Source: Nonlabens ulvanivorans
GTDB taxonomy: Bacteria > Bacteroidota > Bacteroidia > Flavobacteriales > Flavobacteriaceae
Assembly: GCF_000732625.1 (NCBI RefSeq)
Contig: NZ_JPJI01000032.1
Location: 868,001 to 932,000 of the forward strand
DNA: 64,000 nt
Reading direction: 5' to 3'
Under the pieces are notes generated by a model that saw only the letters and a program-made list of their open reading frames with translations, was not told where the DNA came from and ran no database searches. Within the stretch, counting starts at the first letter, position 1, and every line of letters starts with the position of its first letter. The position numbers and the translations under genes were made by a program. Shown here in pieces: positions 43,422-55,900 of the stretch.

Positions 43422-46400
43422 ATGAAAAGATTTATTCTTAGTATAGGAATGCTATTATTTCTATACAATGCAACGGCACAAGAATCTGAGCCTACACTAG
43501 ATGATGCCTTAGAAAATGTAGATCAAACTGATGTCACTAGTGGTATTATCTATGAACGGGTTTTTCAATTTGCAAACCTTTATAATTTTAATAGGGAAGA
43601 AGGCTTTGATACAGCAACTTATGACTACTTCCAGAAAGCCTTAAGTGAGATACATCGTGCTAGTAACGAGCAACTGTTTATGAGCCGCTCAAGCTTATTA
43701 AGCCAAATTAAACAGGAAAATACAGGTATTGTGCCTTTAGGGATACTCAATACCGATTTTCAACTACTCAATTACCGTGAGGAAGATATTGAAAACAGTG
43801 GTCTAACTTATGATGAAGAAGCTAATGAGTTTACTCAAATTTCAGGGAGACCAGCTTTTTACACGCTACATACTACCGTTATCGCGCCACTAGATCAAGC
43901 GGTTAAAGGTTCTGGGATTACTTTTAAAATTGATCCTGCTTATATCTTTGAAAATCAACAACAGCGTATTAAAAAACTGACGGCCGATTTTGGGGATGGA
44001 ATTACAAGGGAGATCATATCTGATTTTCAATTACAATCTCAACAAATCACGGTTAATTTCAATAGTGATGGTGATAAAATTGCTACTTATGAAATTACCT
44101 ATGAAGATGACAGCAGTATTAACACCCAATCCAGTATTTATTTTAAATATGAACCTACAGTGGTACCTAAAGGGTTAACTCCATTTTGTGCAGGAGCCAC
44201 TTTTAAAGAAAACGGTACAATCATAGCTGATGAGACATTTACAGGCTATGCTGCTGGTGATCCTACGATTAAGGCAGAGATTGAATATCGTATTTTCTTT
44301 TCTCAAAATGATGGAGGAAATAATCAATTAGACAATCCTATTATCATTCTAGACGGTTTTGATCCAGGAGACAAACGTAAGATTGAGGACTGCGATTGTG
44401 AGCAAGATGAAGATTGTGTTGAGGCTAATAAAGAAAACGGACAGTTCAATCGAGCTTTGCACGATAGTATGTATGATTTTCAAACATATTATGATGAAAA
44501 TAATATAGAACAAAATGCACTTATGACATTAAGAGAACAAGGTTTTGATGTCATAATGGTCAACCATCCTACTTATGAAACTACAGATTTAAGTACAGGT
44601 CAAACGGTAACTATAGATGGTGGTGCTTATTATATAGAGAGTAATGCACTGGCACTGATTAAGTTAATTAAACAAACTAATGGGATTGCAAGAGGTATTA
44701 ATCCTGACGCTACGCTTAAAATAATAGGTCCTAGCATGGGTGGGCAAATCTCTAGATATGCACTAGCTTACATGGAACATAAAGAAGAAGTAACTGGTAA
44801 TAGTGCTTTGTGGGATCACAATGTATCACATTGGGTAAGTGTGGACAGTCCACATCTAGGAGCAAATATCCCATTGGGAGATCAGGCGTTAATTTACTTA
44901 TTACGCAATCAATCTCCTTCCGCATCTGACTTTTATTATAATCAATTAGGTAGTCCAGCTGCATTACAACAGTTGATTGAGCAACATCGCAGTCCTATTC
45001 CAGCATTTGGTTATTCTGGATTGCCTTATCCCGATGAGTCTCAAGTTATAGATGAATTACTAGATGCAAGAACTATTTTACAAGGTTTTAATGAAGATAG
45101 AGGAAGTAGTTATTTTCAAACCCACTATAATAATCAAAATGTTAATGGTGTTTCAGGATCAAATGGGTTTCCAGTAAAATCTATTAATTTATCGTTAATT
45201 AATGGTTCGTTATCTGGTAGTAAACTCACAGATTTACAGACCCAGCAAGGACAATTAACCTATGCAAATGACGGAGAAAAAGTATTAGGAATAAAAACAT
45301 TTGCAAGAGTTAGGATTAATCTTCCTTTAGGTAATATAGTATTTAGAACTCATATAGCGACATTAGATTCTCATTTTATGCCATCAAATGGTAATAGCAA
45401 TAGAATAGCAAAGTTTTATAAAATACCACAAAATCATATTACTTCAGCAACTAATTCAAACGATCGAGGCGTTATGGATAATGTGCCTGGAGGATATTTT
45501 GGTGCTCAACAAGACCTTGCCGATGCTGTTTTGGATGGAGATAATCCAGTTAGTCTAGATACAAGATTTCCATCAGGGACATTTATGGATGATATATTAG
45601 GCTGGACTAGTAATATATTTGGTGTTTCAGTTTTAGGCGATGTTCAAGTACGCAAGAACAATCCAGTTCATTCATTTATACCATCATTTTCGGCGATGGC
45701 ACATCTCAATCCAGATCAAAACTGGAATAATCCTTTAGATTATAACTTGACTTGTGATTCTAATGTATTAACACCATTTGATAGTTATTATGGAGAAGAT
45801 TTAAACACACGTCATACTAGTTTTAATAATAATAGTGTTCAATGGTTGATTGCAAACTTAGCAGTCACAGACGTAAATAATATTTTAAAACCAGAATACC
45901 CAGTGGATATAAATGACCTTTTAGGTCCAAGTGAAATCTGTGTAGGTGAAACAGTAACTTTTTCTTTTGAAAATCCATGTAAACTGTTAGATGCATCATT
46001 TTTTTACTCTTCTGGTGGACTTAATGTTATTTCTCATACTAATGGCTCTGTTACGGTCACAGGTACAGATGATGGTCCGGCAGAAATAATATTGAGAAGA
46101 GCAAATGGAGAAACGCTTAGAAAACCCATTTATGTAGGAGCACCACAAGCTGGCGGTACGCTATTAGAGGTTGACCCTAGTTTACTATTATCACTTTCTT
46201 TTAATAGTAATACATTGTCATACTGCACTACAACTGGAGTAAAAATTATCGACTGGCCTAATTTAGAACAAGTAGATAACATTGAAATGAGAAAAATCAC
46301 TGGGCAGTCTGATTGGGATGGTGAGTTTAGATCTGGTAGAGATTTAACTGCGGTCATCTACTCAAATTGTAACGAAGTGTTTGAATTTGAAGTACGAGCA

Positions 46401-46805
46401 GAGAATGAATGTGGCTGGTCTGATTGGGAATATTTTAATGTAGATATTACGGGATGTACCAGCAATTGTCCACCACCTTCAAATACTACAAATATGGTTA
46501 CTAATAATTTTGTAATCTCACCAGTTCCTGCAGATACTGACCTTGCTATTGATATGATACAAGATCCAGAGTGGACTTTTTATACATTAGGCTGTAGTGA
46601 TGGTATTACAGATCTTGATGGAAATACGAACTGCCCTACTTACGTAGGAGTAAAACTTTATGACTTTAGTGGGACACTAGTGCTTAATAAACCAGCACAT
46701 CAACTAGGCTCTGCGATAGACGTTTCTGCATTGGTTCCAGGGACTTATGTCATGCATATTACTCACGCAGGTCTATTAGAAACTTGTCAAATACCTATTA
46801 ATTAA
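43422..46805 (+). CDS. Large secreted alpha/beta-hydrolase-like protein with type A T9SS sorting domain
   Basis: An 1127-residue protein with a signal peptide (FILSIGMLLFLYNATAQE). Residues ~30-290 form an uncharacterised N-terminal region with beta-rich parts. A hydrolase-like domain from ~300 starts with PIIILDGFDPGDKRK, then DVIMVNHPTYETTD. The nucleophile elbow is GPSMGGQISRYALAYM, giving a GxSxG-type motif (S438) as in lipases and esterases, and VSVDSPHLGANIPLGDQAL resembles lipase strands. Acid and His partners were not assigned. Beta-sandwich-like sequence follows. The last ~90 residues (NFVISPVPADTDLAI ... VKLYDFSGTLV ... VPGTYVMHI) form a type A sorting domain. Substrate unknown. It is preceded by a truncated cassette shared with the lipoprotein genes, and a terminator follows. 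Confidence 0.75.
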   Translation: MKRFILSIGMLLFLYNATAQESEPTLDDALENVDQTDVTSGIIYERVFQFANLYNFNREEGFDTATYDYFQKALSEIHRASNEQLFMSRSSLLSQIKQENTGIVPLGILNTDFQLLNYREEDIENSGLTYDEEANEFTQISGRPAFYTLHTTVIAPLDQAVKGSGITFKIDPAYIFENQQQRIKKLTADFGDGITREIISDFQLQSQQITVNFNSDGDKIATYEITYEDDSSINTQSSIYFKYEPTVVPKGLTPFCAGATFKENGTIIADETFTGYAAGDPTIKAEIEYRIFFSQNDGGNNQLDNPIIILDGFDPGDKRKIEDCDCEQDEDCVEANKENGQFNRALHDSMYDFQTYYDENNIEQNALMTLREQGFDVIMVNHPTYETTDLSTGQTVTIDGGAYYIESNALALIKLIKQTNGIARGINPDATLKIIGPSMGGQISRYALAYMEHKEEVTGNSALWDHNVSHWVSVDSPHLGANIPLGDQALIYLLRNQSPSASDFYYNQLGSPAALQQLIEQHRSPIPAFGYSGLPYPDESQVIDELLDARTILQGFNEDRGSSYFQTHYNNQNVNGVSGSNGFPVKSINLSLINGSLSGSKLTDLQTQQGQLTYANDGEKVLGIKTFARVRINLPLGNIVFRTHIATLDSHFMPSNGNSNRIAKFYKIPQNHITSATNSNDRGVMDNVPGGYFGAQQDLADAVLDGDNPVSLDTRFPSGTFMDDILGWTSNIFGVSVLGDVQVRKNNPVHSFIPSFSAMAHLNPDQNWNNPLDYNLTCDSNVLTPFDSYYGEDLNTRHTSFNNNSVQWLIANLAVTDVNNILKPEYPVDINDLLGPSEICVGETVTFSFENPCKLLDASFFYSSGGLNVISHTNGSVTVTGTDDGPAEIILRRANGETLRKPIYVGAPQAGGTLLEVDPSLLLSLSFNSNTLSYCTTTGVKIIDWPNLEQVDNIEMRKITGQSDWDGEFRSGRDLTAVIYSNCNEVFEFEVRAENECGWSDWEYFNVDITGCTSNCPPPSNTTNMVTNNFVISPVPADTDLAIDMIQDPEWTFYTLGCSDGITDLDGNTNCPTYVGVKLYDFSGTLVLNKPAHQLGSAIDVSALVPGTYVMHITHAGLLETCQIPIN

Positions 46806-46834
46806 CAAGTCATTAATAATAAAAAGCATTAATT

Positions 46835-46868
46835 ACATCCATAATTTAACTATTATGGATGTTTTTTA
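46835..46868 (+). terminator. Terminator after the hydrolase gene
   Basis: Stem acatccataat / attatggatgt with loop ttaact, then six Ts. It closes the lipoprotein/hydrolase array. Confidence 0.85.
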
Positions 46869-46940
46869 TTGCACCTTTTCGCGCAAGCACAATTCACACA
46901 ATTTTCACGAACACAAAAAACCCATGTGAACATTATAACT

Positions 46941-46948
46941 TACTTTTG
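46941..46948 (+). promoter_or_regulatory. Candidate -7 element of maeB
   Basis: TACTTTTG matches TAnnTTTG, 29 bases upstream of the maeB ATG. No convincing TTG lies 18-20 nt upstream. Confidence 0.4.
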
Positions 46949-46977
46949 TTTTTGGACTAAAAATAACCCAGTTATTT

Positions 46978-49302
46978 ATGAGTAAAGATAGCAAGAGACG
47001 TGAAGCACTTGTGTACCACGCAAAGCCTACACCAGGTAAAATAAAAGTAGTTCCTACTAAGAAGTATAGTAGCCAAAGGGATCTCTCACTGGCCTACAGT
47101 CCAGGCGTAGCAGAGCCATGTCTTGAAATAGCAAAGGATAAAGCAAATGTTTATAAATACACTACAAAAGGGAACCTAGTAGCTGTTATAACTAATGGTA
47201 CGGCAGTTCTAGGTCTAGGAGATATAGGTCCAGAGGCTTCTAAACCAGTTATGGAAGGTAAAGGTCTTCTTTTTAAGATTTTTGCAGACATAGACTGTTT
47301 TGACATTGAGATCGATACTAAAAATGTTGAAGAGTTTATTCAAACGGTAAAAAACATTGCGCCTACTTTCGGAGGTATTAATCTGGAAGACATTAAAGCG
47401 CCAGAGGCTTTTGAAATCGAAAAGAGATTAAAAGAGGAGCTGGATATTCCAGTAATGCACGATGATCAACATGGTACAGCTATTATATCTAGTGCAGCAT
47501 TATTGAATGCTCTAGAGATTGCTAACAAGAAAATTGAAGATGTAAAAATTGTTATTAGTGGTGCTGGTAGTGCCGCAATCTCTTGTACAAATCTGTATGC
47601 AAAACTAGGTGCTCGTAAAGAGAATATCCTCATGTTTGATGTAGATGGGTTGATTACAACCTCTCGAACAGATTTAGGTCCTGAACAAATGGAGTTTGCT
47701 AGAGATATGGATCCCATTACGTTAGTAGATGCATTTAAAGGAGCAGATGTTTTTCTAGGATTATCTGTAGGTAATATAGTGTCGCCAGCCATGTTGCTGG
47801 ATATGAATGAAAATCCTATCGTGTTTGCAATGGCAAATCCGAATCCAGAGATTGAATATGATACAGCGATAGCTACTCGCGAAGATTTAATAATGGCAAC
47901 AGGTCGTAGCGATCATCCTAATCAAGTAAATAACGTTTTAGGTTTTCCATTTATTTTCAGAGGTGCATTAGACGTGCGCGCTTCTAAGATTAATGAAGAA
48001 ATGAAGTTAGCAGCTTGTCATGCCATTGCACAGCTAGCAAAAGAGCCAGTACCAGAGCAAGTTAACATTGCTTATGGTGAGACAAAGCTCAACTTTGGTA
48101 GAGAATATATAATTCCTAAGCCTTTTGATCCACGATTGATTTCTACTATTCCACCAGCGGTGGCGAGAGCGGCAATGGAAAGCGGTGTGGCTATGGAACC
48201 TATACAAGACTGGGAGAAATATGAAGATCAGTTGTTGTCTAGAATGGGATCAGATAATAAGCTTATCCGTTTAATATTAAACCGTGCCCGTACTAATCCT
48301 AAGCGTATTGTTTTTGCTGAGGCTGATAATCTAGATGTCATAAAAGCAGCGCAAATAGTACATGAGGACGGAATAGCAATTCCGATATTACTTGGTAGAC
48401 GTGATGTGATTGAAGAGTTGATGACAGAAATTGATTGGGATGATAAAATTTTAATTATCGACCCAAAATCTGATGAAGAGAAACCACGTAAAGATCGATA
48501 CGCAAACGAGCTATGGCAAATGCGCGCTCGTAAAGGTGTGACAGAATTTGATGCTGGGAAATTAATGAGGCAGCGTAACTACTTTGCTGCAATGATGGTG
48601 AAACTAGGTGATGCAGATGCTGTTATCACTGGTGTTGCGCAATCTTTTCCTATATCTGTTAAGCCTATGATGGAAATCATAGGTAAATCTCCTGGAGTAC
48701 AAAAAGTCGCTACCACTAATTTAATGATTACAGAGCGTGGACCTATGTTTGTCTCAGATACGTCGATTAATATTAACCCAGATGCTACAGAGCTTGCAAA
48801 AATTGCTCAAATGACAGCACGTACCGCTCGTATGTTTGGGATTGATCCTGCAGTCGCAATGATAAGCTATGCAAACTTTGGTTCTTCAGATCATCCTCAT
48901 GCCCGCAAGGTGACTGAGGCCGTTAATTACCTACATAGATACTATCCAGATATCACTGTTGATGGAGAGATTCAAGCAGATTTTGCTTTAAATCCAGAAC
49001 TTCTTAAAAAGAAATTTCCGTTTTCTAAGCTGGCTGGTAAAAAAGTAAATACACTTGTTTTCCCTAATCTAGAAAGTGCAAACTCGACTTATAAGTTGAT
49101 TAAAGAGCTTTATAATACAGACTCGATAGGTCCTATAATGATGGGAATGCAAAAGCCGGTTCATATCCTACAGCTTAATGCGAGTGTAGATGAAATTGTA
49201 AATATGGCAGCAGTAGCTGTGATCGATGCACAGCAAAAGGAAAAGCACGAACAAAAGAGAGAACAAGCCACTGGAAATAGCGCTAATCAAGGTGTGTTTT
49301 AG
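46978..49302 (+). CDS. maeB: NADP-dependent malic enzyme with C-terminal phosphotransacetylase-like domain
   Basis: A 774-residue protein of MaeB type. The malic enzyme part (1-~430) has [18 protein letters not shown], the substrate/metal motif HDDQHGTAI, and the nucleotide-binding stretch [13 protein letters not shown] ([20 protein letters not shown] in the protein). A C-terminal phosphate acetyltransferase-like domain (from ~440) carries [15 protein letters not shown] and [12 protein letters not shown]. It decarboxylates malate to pyruvate with NADPH formation; the PTA domain is regulatory rather than catalytic in known MaeB enzymes, as acetyl-CoA inhibits it. It is a single gene, with ruvA starting 46 bases after its stop. 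Confidence 0.95.
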   Translation: MSKDSKRREALVYHAKPTPGKIKVVPTKKYSSQRDLSLAYSPGVAEPCLEIAKDKANVYKYTTKGNLVAVITNGTAVLGLGDIGPEASKPVMEGKGLLFKIFADIDCFDIEIDTKNVEEFIQTVKNIAPTFGGINLEDIKAPEAFEIEKRLKEELDIPVMHDDQHGTAIISSAALLNALEIANKKIEDVKIVISGAGSAAISCTNLYAKLGARKENILMFDVDGLITTSRTDLGPEQMEFARDMDPITLVDAFKGADVFLGLSVGNIVSPAMLLDMNENPIVFAMANPNPEIEYDTAIATREDLIMATGRSDHPNQVNNVLGFPFIFRGALDVRASKINEEMKLAACHAIAQLAKEPVPEQVNIAYGETKLNFGREYIIPKPFDPRLISTIPPAVARAAMESGVAMEPIQDWEKYEDQLLSRMGSDNKLIRLILNRARTNPKRIVFAEADNLDVIKAAQIVHEDGIAIPILLGRRDVIEELMTEIDWDDKILIIDPKSDEEKPRKDRYANELWQMRARKGVTEFDAGKLMRQRNYFAAMMVKLGDADAVITGVAQSFPISVKPMMEIIGKSPGVQKVATTNLMITERGPMFVSDTSININPDATELAKIAQMTARTARMFGIDPAVAMISYANFGSSDHPHARKVTEAVNYLHRYYPDITVDGEIQADFALNPELLKKKFPFSKLAGKKVNTLVFPNLESANSTYKLIKELYNTDSIGPIMMGMQKPVHILQLNASVDEIVNMAAVAVIDAQQKEKHEQKREQATGNSANQGVF

Positions 49303-49348
49303 TACCCTTAAATTTATTACATTTGATGCTTTAACTTAAAATTAAGGA

Positions 49349-49930
49349 ATGATAGCGCAGTTGCAAGGAAAGCTGGTGGAAAAAAATCTTACAGATGTAG
49401 TCATAGACTGCGGTGGTGTAGGATACTTTGTTGAGATATCGCTTCATACATATTCGTTAATTCCAGATGGTGAATTAATTAAATTATTCACTTTTATGCA
49501 AGTAAGAGAGGATTCTCAACGTCTATTTGGCTTTATGGAAAAGTCAGAGCGTGAGGTTTTCAAGCTATTGTTGTCGGTATCAGGAATAGGAGCGAGTACA
49601 GCACGTACTATGCTATCTAGTTTAGAACCACGGCAAATTGCACAAGCTATTGCTTCTGGTGATGTACGTACCATACAGAGTGTTAAGGGAATAGGGGCAA
49701 AAGGTGCACAGCGTGTTATACTAGATTTAAAAGATAAAATATTACAAGTATTAGAAGGAGAAGATATTTCTCTTCATTCGAGCAATACTGGACGCGATGA
49801 AGCGTTATCTGCACTAGAAACGCTAGGTTATTTACGTAAGCAAGCGCAAAAAGTGGTGGATAAAATATTGGCTAGCGAGCCAGACGCCACAGTAGAAAAA
49901 TTAATAAAAGGCGCTTTAAAACAGCTGTAA
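49349..49930 (+). CDS. ruvA: Holliday junction branch migration protein RuvA
   Basis: A 193-residue RuvA. Domain I is an OB-fold (MIAQLQGKLVEKNLTDVVID). Domain II carries two helix-hairpin-helix motifs, LSVSGIGASTARTMLSSL and VKGIGAKGAQRVILDLKD. Domain III is a short C-terminal three-helix region (EALSALETLGYLRKQAQKVV) that contacts RuvB. It binds and holds the four-way junction open while RuvB pumps the arms. It lies 3 bases upstream of sprA, so the two are co-transcribed; ruvB is elsewhere in the window (38519). Confidence 0.96.
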   Translation: MIAQLQGKLVEKNLTDVVIDCGGVGYFVEISLHTYSLIPDGELIKLFTFMQVREDSQRLFGFMEKSEREVFKLLLSVSGIGASTARTMLSSLEPRQIAQAIASGDVRTIQSVKGIGAKGAQRVILDLKDKILQVLEGEDISLHSSNTGRDEALSALETLGYLRKQAQKVVDKILASEPDATVEKLIKGALKQL

Positions 49931-49933
49931 GAT

Positions 49934-52900
49934 TTGAAATATAGTTCTCTTCAACTTTTCAATAAGTATGTAGCATTCATTGGATGTTTTTTGATATTCG
50001 CTTTCGCGAAAGCGCAACAAACACCACCTACGACCGCACAAGACAGTACTAAGACTGGTGTGATTATAGGAGATATTGATTTGCCAGATCCGCCTAGCAT
50101 TGTTACTCTTTACACTTATGATCCGGACTTAGATCGATATATCTATAAGAGTGAATTCAATGGTTTTCAAATAGGATACCCTTTCATGTTAACGCGTGAT
50201 CAATATCTAGATCGTGTGATGAAAGAACGCATGACCCAGTATTTTAAAGATAAAGCGGCTGCTATTGCTGGTAAAACAGAAGCAGATAAAGAAAAGCAAA
50301 AGAACCTATTACCTAATTTTTACGTCGATTCAGACTTGTTTGAAAGTATTTTTGGTGGTACTGAGATATCGGTAGTACCGCAAGGATCTGTAGAAGTTGA
50401 CTTAGGGATGTTGTTTAATAAATCAGACAATCCTAGTTTTTCACCACGTAATAGATCCAATGCTACTTTTGATTTTAATCAACGTATCAATCTTAGTTTA
50501 GTTGGGAAAGTAGGGACGCGTTTAAATGTGAACGCTAACTATGATACACAAAGCACTTTTAACTTTCAAAATCAGATCAAGCTAGATTATACACCTACAG
50601 AAGACGACATATTACAAAGTATTGAAGTCGGTAATATTAGTATGCCTTTAAACTCCACATTAATACGTGGTGCTCAGAGTCTGTTCGGTGTTAAGGCTGA
50701 ATTGCAGTTTGGTAAAACCAGGATAACAGGTGTGTTCTCAGAACAGCAATCAGAATCTAGAACAGTGCAAGCCGCAGGTGGTGCGTCTGTTAATGATTTT
50801 GACTTTTTCTCATTAGATTATGATGAGAATAGACATTATTTCCTGTCCCATTACTTTCGTGATAACTATGATGAAACGTTAGCTAATTACCCTTTCATCA
50901 ATACAAATATTCAAATCACTAGAGCTGAAGTTTGGATTACAAACCGTGGTAATCGAACACAAGATGTTAGAAATTTAGTAGCGATTCAGGATATAGGAGA
51001 ATCTGATCCTGCTAATATTGGATTGGGTACTATACCTGGTGGTTTTATAAATGCCGCGGCTGGTAGTTTTCCGTCAAACGAAAATAATGACTTCAATCCT
51101 CGAGGAATAAATGGAGCAGCGCAGTCCATTTTAACAGATGCGATTAGAGATATCTCGACAGTACAATCTGGTTTTGGCGGTGCTCAAGTTAATGAGGGAT
51201 TTGATTATGTAACTCTAGAGAATGCAAGAAAGCTTACAGAAAATGAATATACCTTAAATACCCAATTAGGTTATATATCTTTAAGACAACGATTAAATAA
51301 TGATGAAGTTCTGGCAGTGGCATTTCAATATACTGCTGGAGGAAAGGTTTATCAAGTAGGTGAGTTTGCAAATGATGGTGTGGTAGCAACAGATGTTATA
51401 GACTCTACTGACCCGACTCAAATTGCAGTGAATAATCAGAACCTAGTTGTTAAATTATTGAAGAGTAATTTAACGAATGTCAGTGAGCCTATTTGGGATT
51501 TAATGATGAAGAACATCTATAATTTGGGCGGTTCTCAATTGTCTCAAGAAGATTTCAGAATGAATATCTTTTATCAGTTCCCACCAGAGTTGAATTATAT
51601 AACACCTGCAGCGCCTACACTTGCAAATCCAGTTGCAGAACCGTTGCCAGTAGACGTTGATCAAACGACTTTAATTAAGGTATTTAATTTAGACCGATTG
51701 AATCAGCAAGGTGATCCGCAACCAGATGGTGATGGTTTCTTTGATTTTATACCAGGACTGACTATTGATCAAGAAAATGGGCGTATTATTTTTACAACGG
51801 TAGAACCATTTGGTAATTACCTGTTTAATAAGTTGGATAATACTCCAGGAACAGGATTAGAAGATTATGATCAACCTACTTCATATAATGCAAACCAAGC
51901 AAAGTATGTTTATCGTGACATGTACGTCACCACAAAAGCGCAAGCACTGCAAACTGCAGATAAGAATAAGTATTTAATTAAAGGACAATATAAAGCAACT
52001 GGTAGAGAAGGAATCCCTATCGGTGCCTTTAATGTGCCTCGAGGTTCTGTAACGGTAACCGCTGGTGGTAGAACATTACAAGAAGGAATCGATTACTCTG
52101 TCGATTATCAAGGTGGTCGTGTGATTATACTAGATCAAGCGTTGTTGAATTCAAACACACCAATACAAGTTTCTACAGAAAATAATTCTGTATTTAATCA
52201 GCAAACCAAACGATTTACCGGTATCAACGTAGAGCATAGGTTTAGTGAAGACTTTATTCTAGGTGGAACTTTTTTAAATTTAAAAGAGCGACCTATAACT
52301 CAAAAATCTACTTATGGATTTGAACCTATTAATAATACCATTGTAGGCGCTAATTTTATATACAACACTCAAGTGCCGTTCTTAACTAGAATGGTTAACA
52401 AATTACCTAATATCGATACTGATGTGGAGTCCAGTATATCTCTACGAGGTGAATTAGCTTATCTTTTTCCGGGATCACCAGCAGGTGATGATTTTGAAGG
52501 ACAAGCATCAGCCTATGTAGATGATTTTGAAGGTTCTCAAACTTCAATAGATATTTTATCGCCTTTTGCATGGTCATTAGCCAGTGTTCCTCAAGCGTTT
52601 GAAGGGTCAGGTTCTACATCAAATGCACTAGCTTATAATTTTTCTAGAGCACAATTGTCATGGTATACAATCGACCCTATATTTTATGGAACACAACGAC
52701 CAGCAGATATTACAGATGATGATATCTCTGACCCTAGAACACGTCGTGTTTTTATAGAAGAACTATTTCCTAATGTTGATTTACAGCAAGGGCAACAGCA
52801 AGTTATAAATACACTAGATTTAAATTATCTTCCATCTCAACGTGGTCCTTATAACTATAATCCTGCAGCGGCAGGAAGTAATATTTTACCTAATCCAGAA

Positions 52901-55900
52901 GACAACTGGGCAGGTATTATGAGGCAATTCTCTAGTACGGATTTTGAACAGACTAACGTTGAGTATATTCAATTTTGGGTGATGGATCCTTTTGTTTATG
53001 ATCCTACAAACGCTGGAGGAACTATATCGATTAACCTAGGTAGTATAAGTGAGGATATTCTAAAGGATAATCGCAAGCAATATGAAAATGGTTTGCCTGA
53101 TGACGGTAGCACCACACTTACAAATGCAACAGATTATGGTAAGGTGCCAGTGAATCAATCCTTAGTTTATGCTTTTGATACTGATGGAGCGCAACGAACT
53201 AATCAAGATATAGGTCTTGATGGATTAAATGATATTGAAGAGAATACACAATTTGGAGCATTTGGACCTGATGATCCTGCTCGTGATAATTATGAGTACT
53301 TTCTAGCAACAAGTGGAGATATCGTCACACGATATAGAAGATATAATAATACACAAGGTAACTCGCCTACAGAAGTAACCCAAGACGATCGTGGAGCAAC
53401 GACGTTACCAGATGTAGAGGATATTAACAGAGATAACACTATGAATACTATAGATAGTTATTTTGAATATGATATACCGGTTGACCCAACTAGAATGACT
53501 GTTGCTACTAATGAGTATATATTCGATACCAAAGAGGTTCAGACTACTTTACCTAATGGGAATACTATAGATACACGTTGGGTTCAATTTAGAGTTCCTT
53601 TAAGTGATCCTAACCGAGAAGTTATAGGTGGTATCAACGATTTCAGAGCTATACGTTTTATGAGAATGTACTTAACTGATTTTAATCAAGAAACCTTACT
53701 ACGTTTTGGTTCCATGGATTTAGTACGTGGTGATTATCGTCGTTATACTGCAACATTAGAAGAGGATCTAGATGATCCTAGTGATGACGGAACTGTGTTT
53801 GAAGTCGAAGGAGTTAATATCGAAAATAATGAATCACGTCAACCGATTCCATATAGACTGCCACCTGGAGTTGAGCGTGAAGAATTAAGAACTCAAAATC
53901 AAAATATCAGACAAAACGAGCAATCTCTTGCCTTAAGAGTTTGTGGTTTAGAATCAGAGGATGGACGTTCTGTATTCAAGAATATAAGAATCGATATGCG
54001 ACAGTATGAAAACTTGCGCATGTTTGTCCATGCAGAATCATTAGTAAACGAGGTAGCTATAGGTGACGATGAATTAGAGGCGTTTATTAGAATAGGTATT
54101 GATTATACAGATAACTATTATGAAATAAGGTTGCCGTTAAAACCTACTGCCTTTGGCACTACTGTAAGAGAAGAGATTTGGCCAGAAGCAAATGAGTTTA
54201 ATATTGACCTTTCTTTGCTTCAAGAAATTAAAGCACGTGTTTTAAGTAACCCTTCATTAAATATTTCTGAAGTAAACTTCTTTGATGAGTCGACTCTTAC
54301 TGATGCAACTGCAGCAAACCTTAATCAACATAAATACGGTATAAAAGGTAATCCTAACTTTGGAGATGTAAGAGCAATGATGATCGGTGTACGTAATGCT
54401 AGTACAAATGATATTTGTGGTGAAGTCTGGTTTAATGAAATGCGTTTATCAGGTTTAAAGAACCAAGGTGGATATGCAGCAGTGATGAACATGGATGCAA
54501 ATATTGCAGATTTTGCAAGCGTAAGTGCTACAGGTAGGAGAAGCACTATCGGCTTTGGAGCTATTGAACAAGGTCCTAATGAGAGAGATCGAGAAAATGT
54601 AACTCAATATGATGTCACTACTAATCTTAATTTAGGTCAGTTACTTCCAGAAAAATGGGGTGTTAAATTGCCATTCTCTTATAGTATAGGAGAAGAAACT
54701 ATAACGCCACAATTTGATCCACAATTTGAAGATATCGAATTGGAGACAAGGCTAGATAACGCTAATAGTGATGCAGAGCGCGATATCATTAGGGAACAAT
54801 CTGAAGATTATACCATGCGTCAAAGTGTAAACCTTATAGGTGTCCGTAAAGAACGCACTGGAGATTCAAAGCCTATGCCTTATGATATCGAGAATTTCAC
54901 CTTTTCAGGTTCTTATAACCAGACAGATCAACGCAATTTTGAAATTGAGAAATTTCAGGATCAATCCGTTAATGTAGGAACAACATATAATTATGCGTTT
55001 CCTAAAGCAGAAGTAGAGCCGTTTAAAAAGTTAGTAGGCGATAATAGTTATTTAAAATTCTTGAAAGATTTTAATGTAAATCTATTACCTAATAGTTTTG
55101 CTGCCAGCGGTAATATTTTAAGACAATACAATACACAGAAGTTTAGAGACCTTCAACTGGATACCAACCCAGTAGATACTGATGGTGATGGGATTCCTGA
55201 TGCTCAAAATATTACTATAGATCCATTGTCTAATCGCAATTATACCATGAATCATCAATATGCCATCAATTGGGATATTACAAAATCTTTACAATTCAAT
55301 TTATCTGCAAATAATGATCGCGTTATACGCAGTTACATTAATGATGATGATTCAATCGATGAAAGTTATGGGATATGGACAGACTTTTTAGATGAAGGTA
55401 TTCCTAACTCACACTCACAGCAACTTCAAGCAACCTATAAATTGCCACTAGATAAGTTTCCGTTTCTCGCTTTCGCGAAAGCGAGCTACACTTACACCGC
55501 AGACTTCAACTGGCAACGTAACTCACAACAATTTGCGCAGCTAGACGGGATTCCTGATTTAGGAAACACAGTTCAAAATGCAAACACACACCGCATAAAC
55601 ACAACGCTAGATTTAGATAAATTATACAAATATGTAGGGCTTGAAAAAGTCAAGTTTGGTCCTGTTGCTAATAGGGCTCGTAGCCGTAATAATACAAGGT
55701 CTAGAAACGCAAGACCATCAACGCCAGGTGCAGCAAATGCACAGGATGAAAAAGATAAAACGCCGAAGAAAAATTTTGGTAATAAGGCTTACAACACATT
55801 AATCGGTATTGCTACCTCTGTAAAAAGAGCGCAAATTAACTACCAAGAAAACAATGGTATATTTTTACCAGGTTACACGCCAGCTATTGGATTTATAGGT

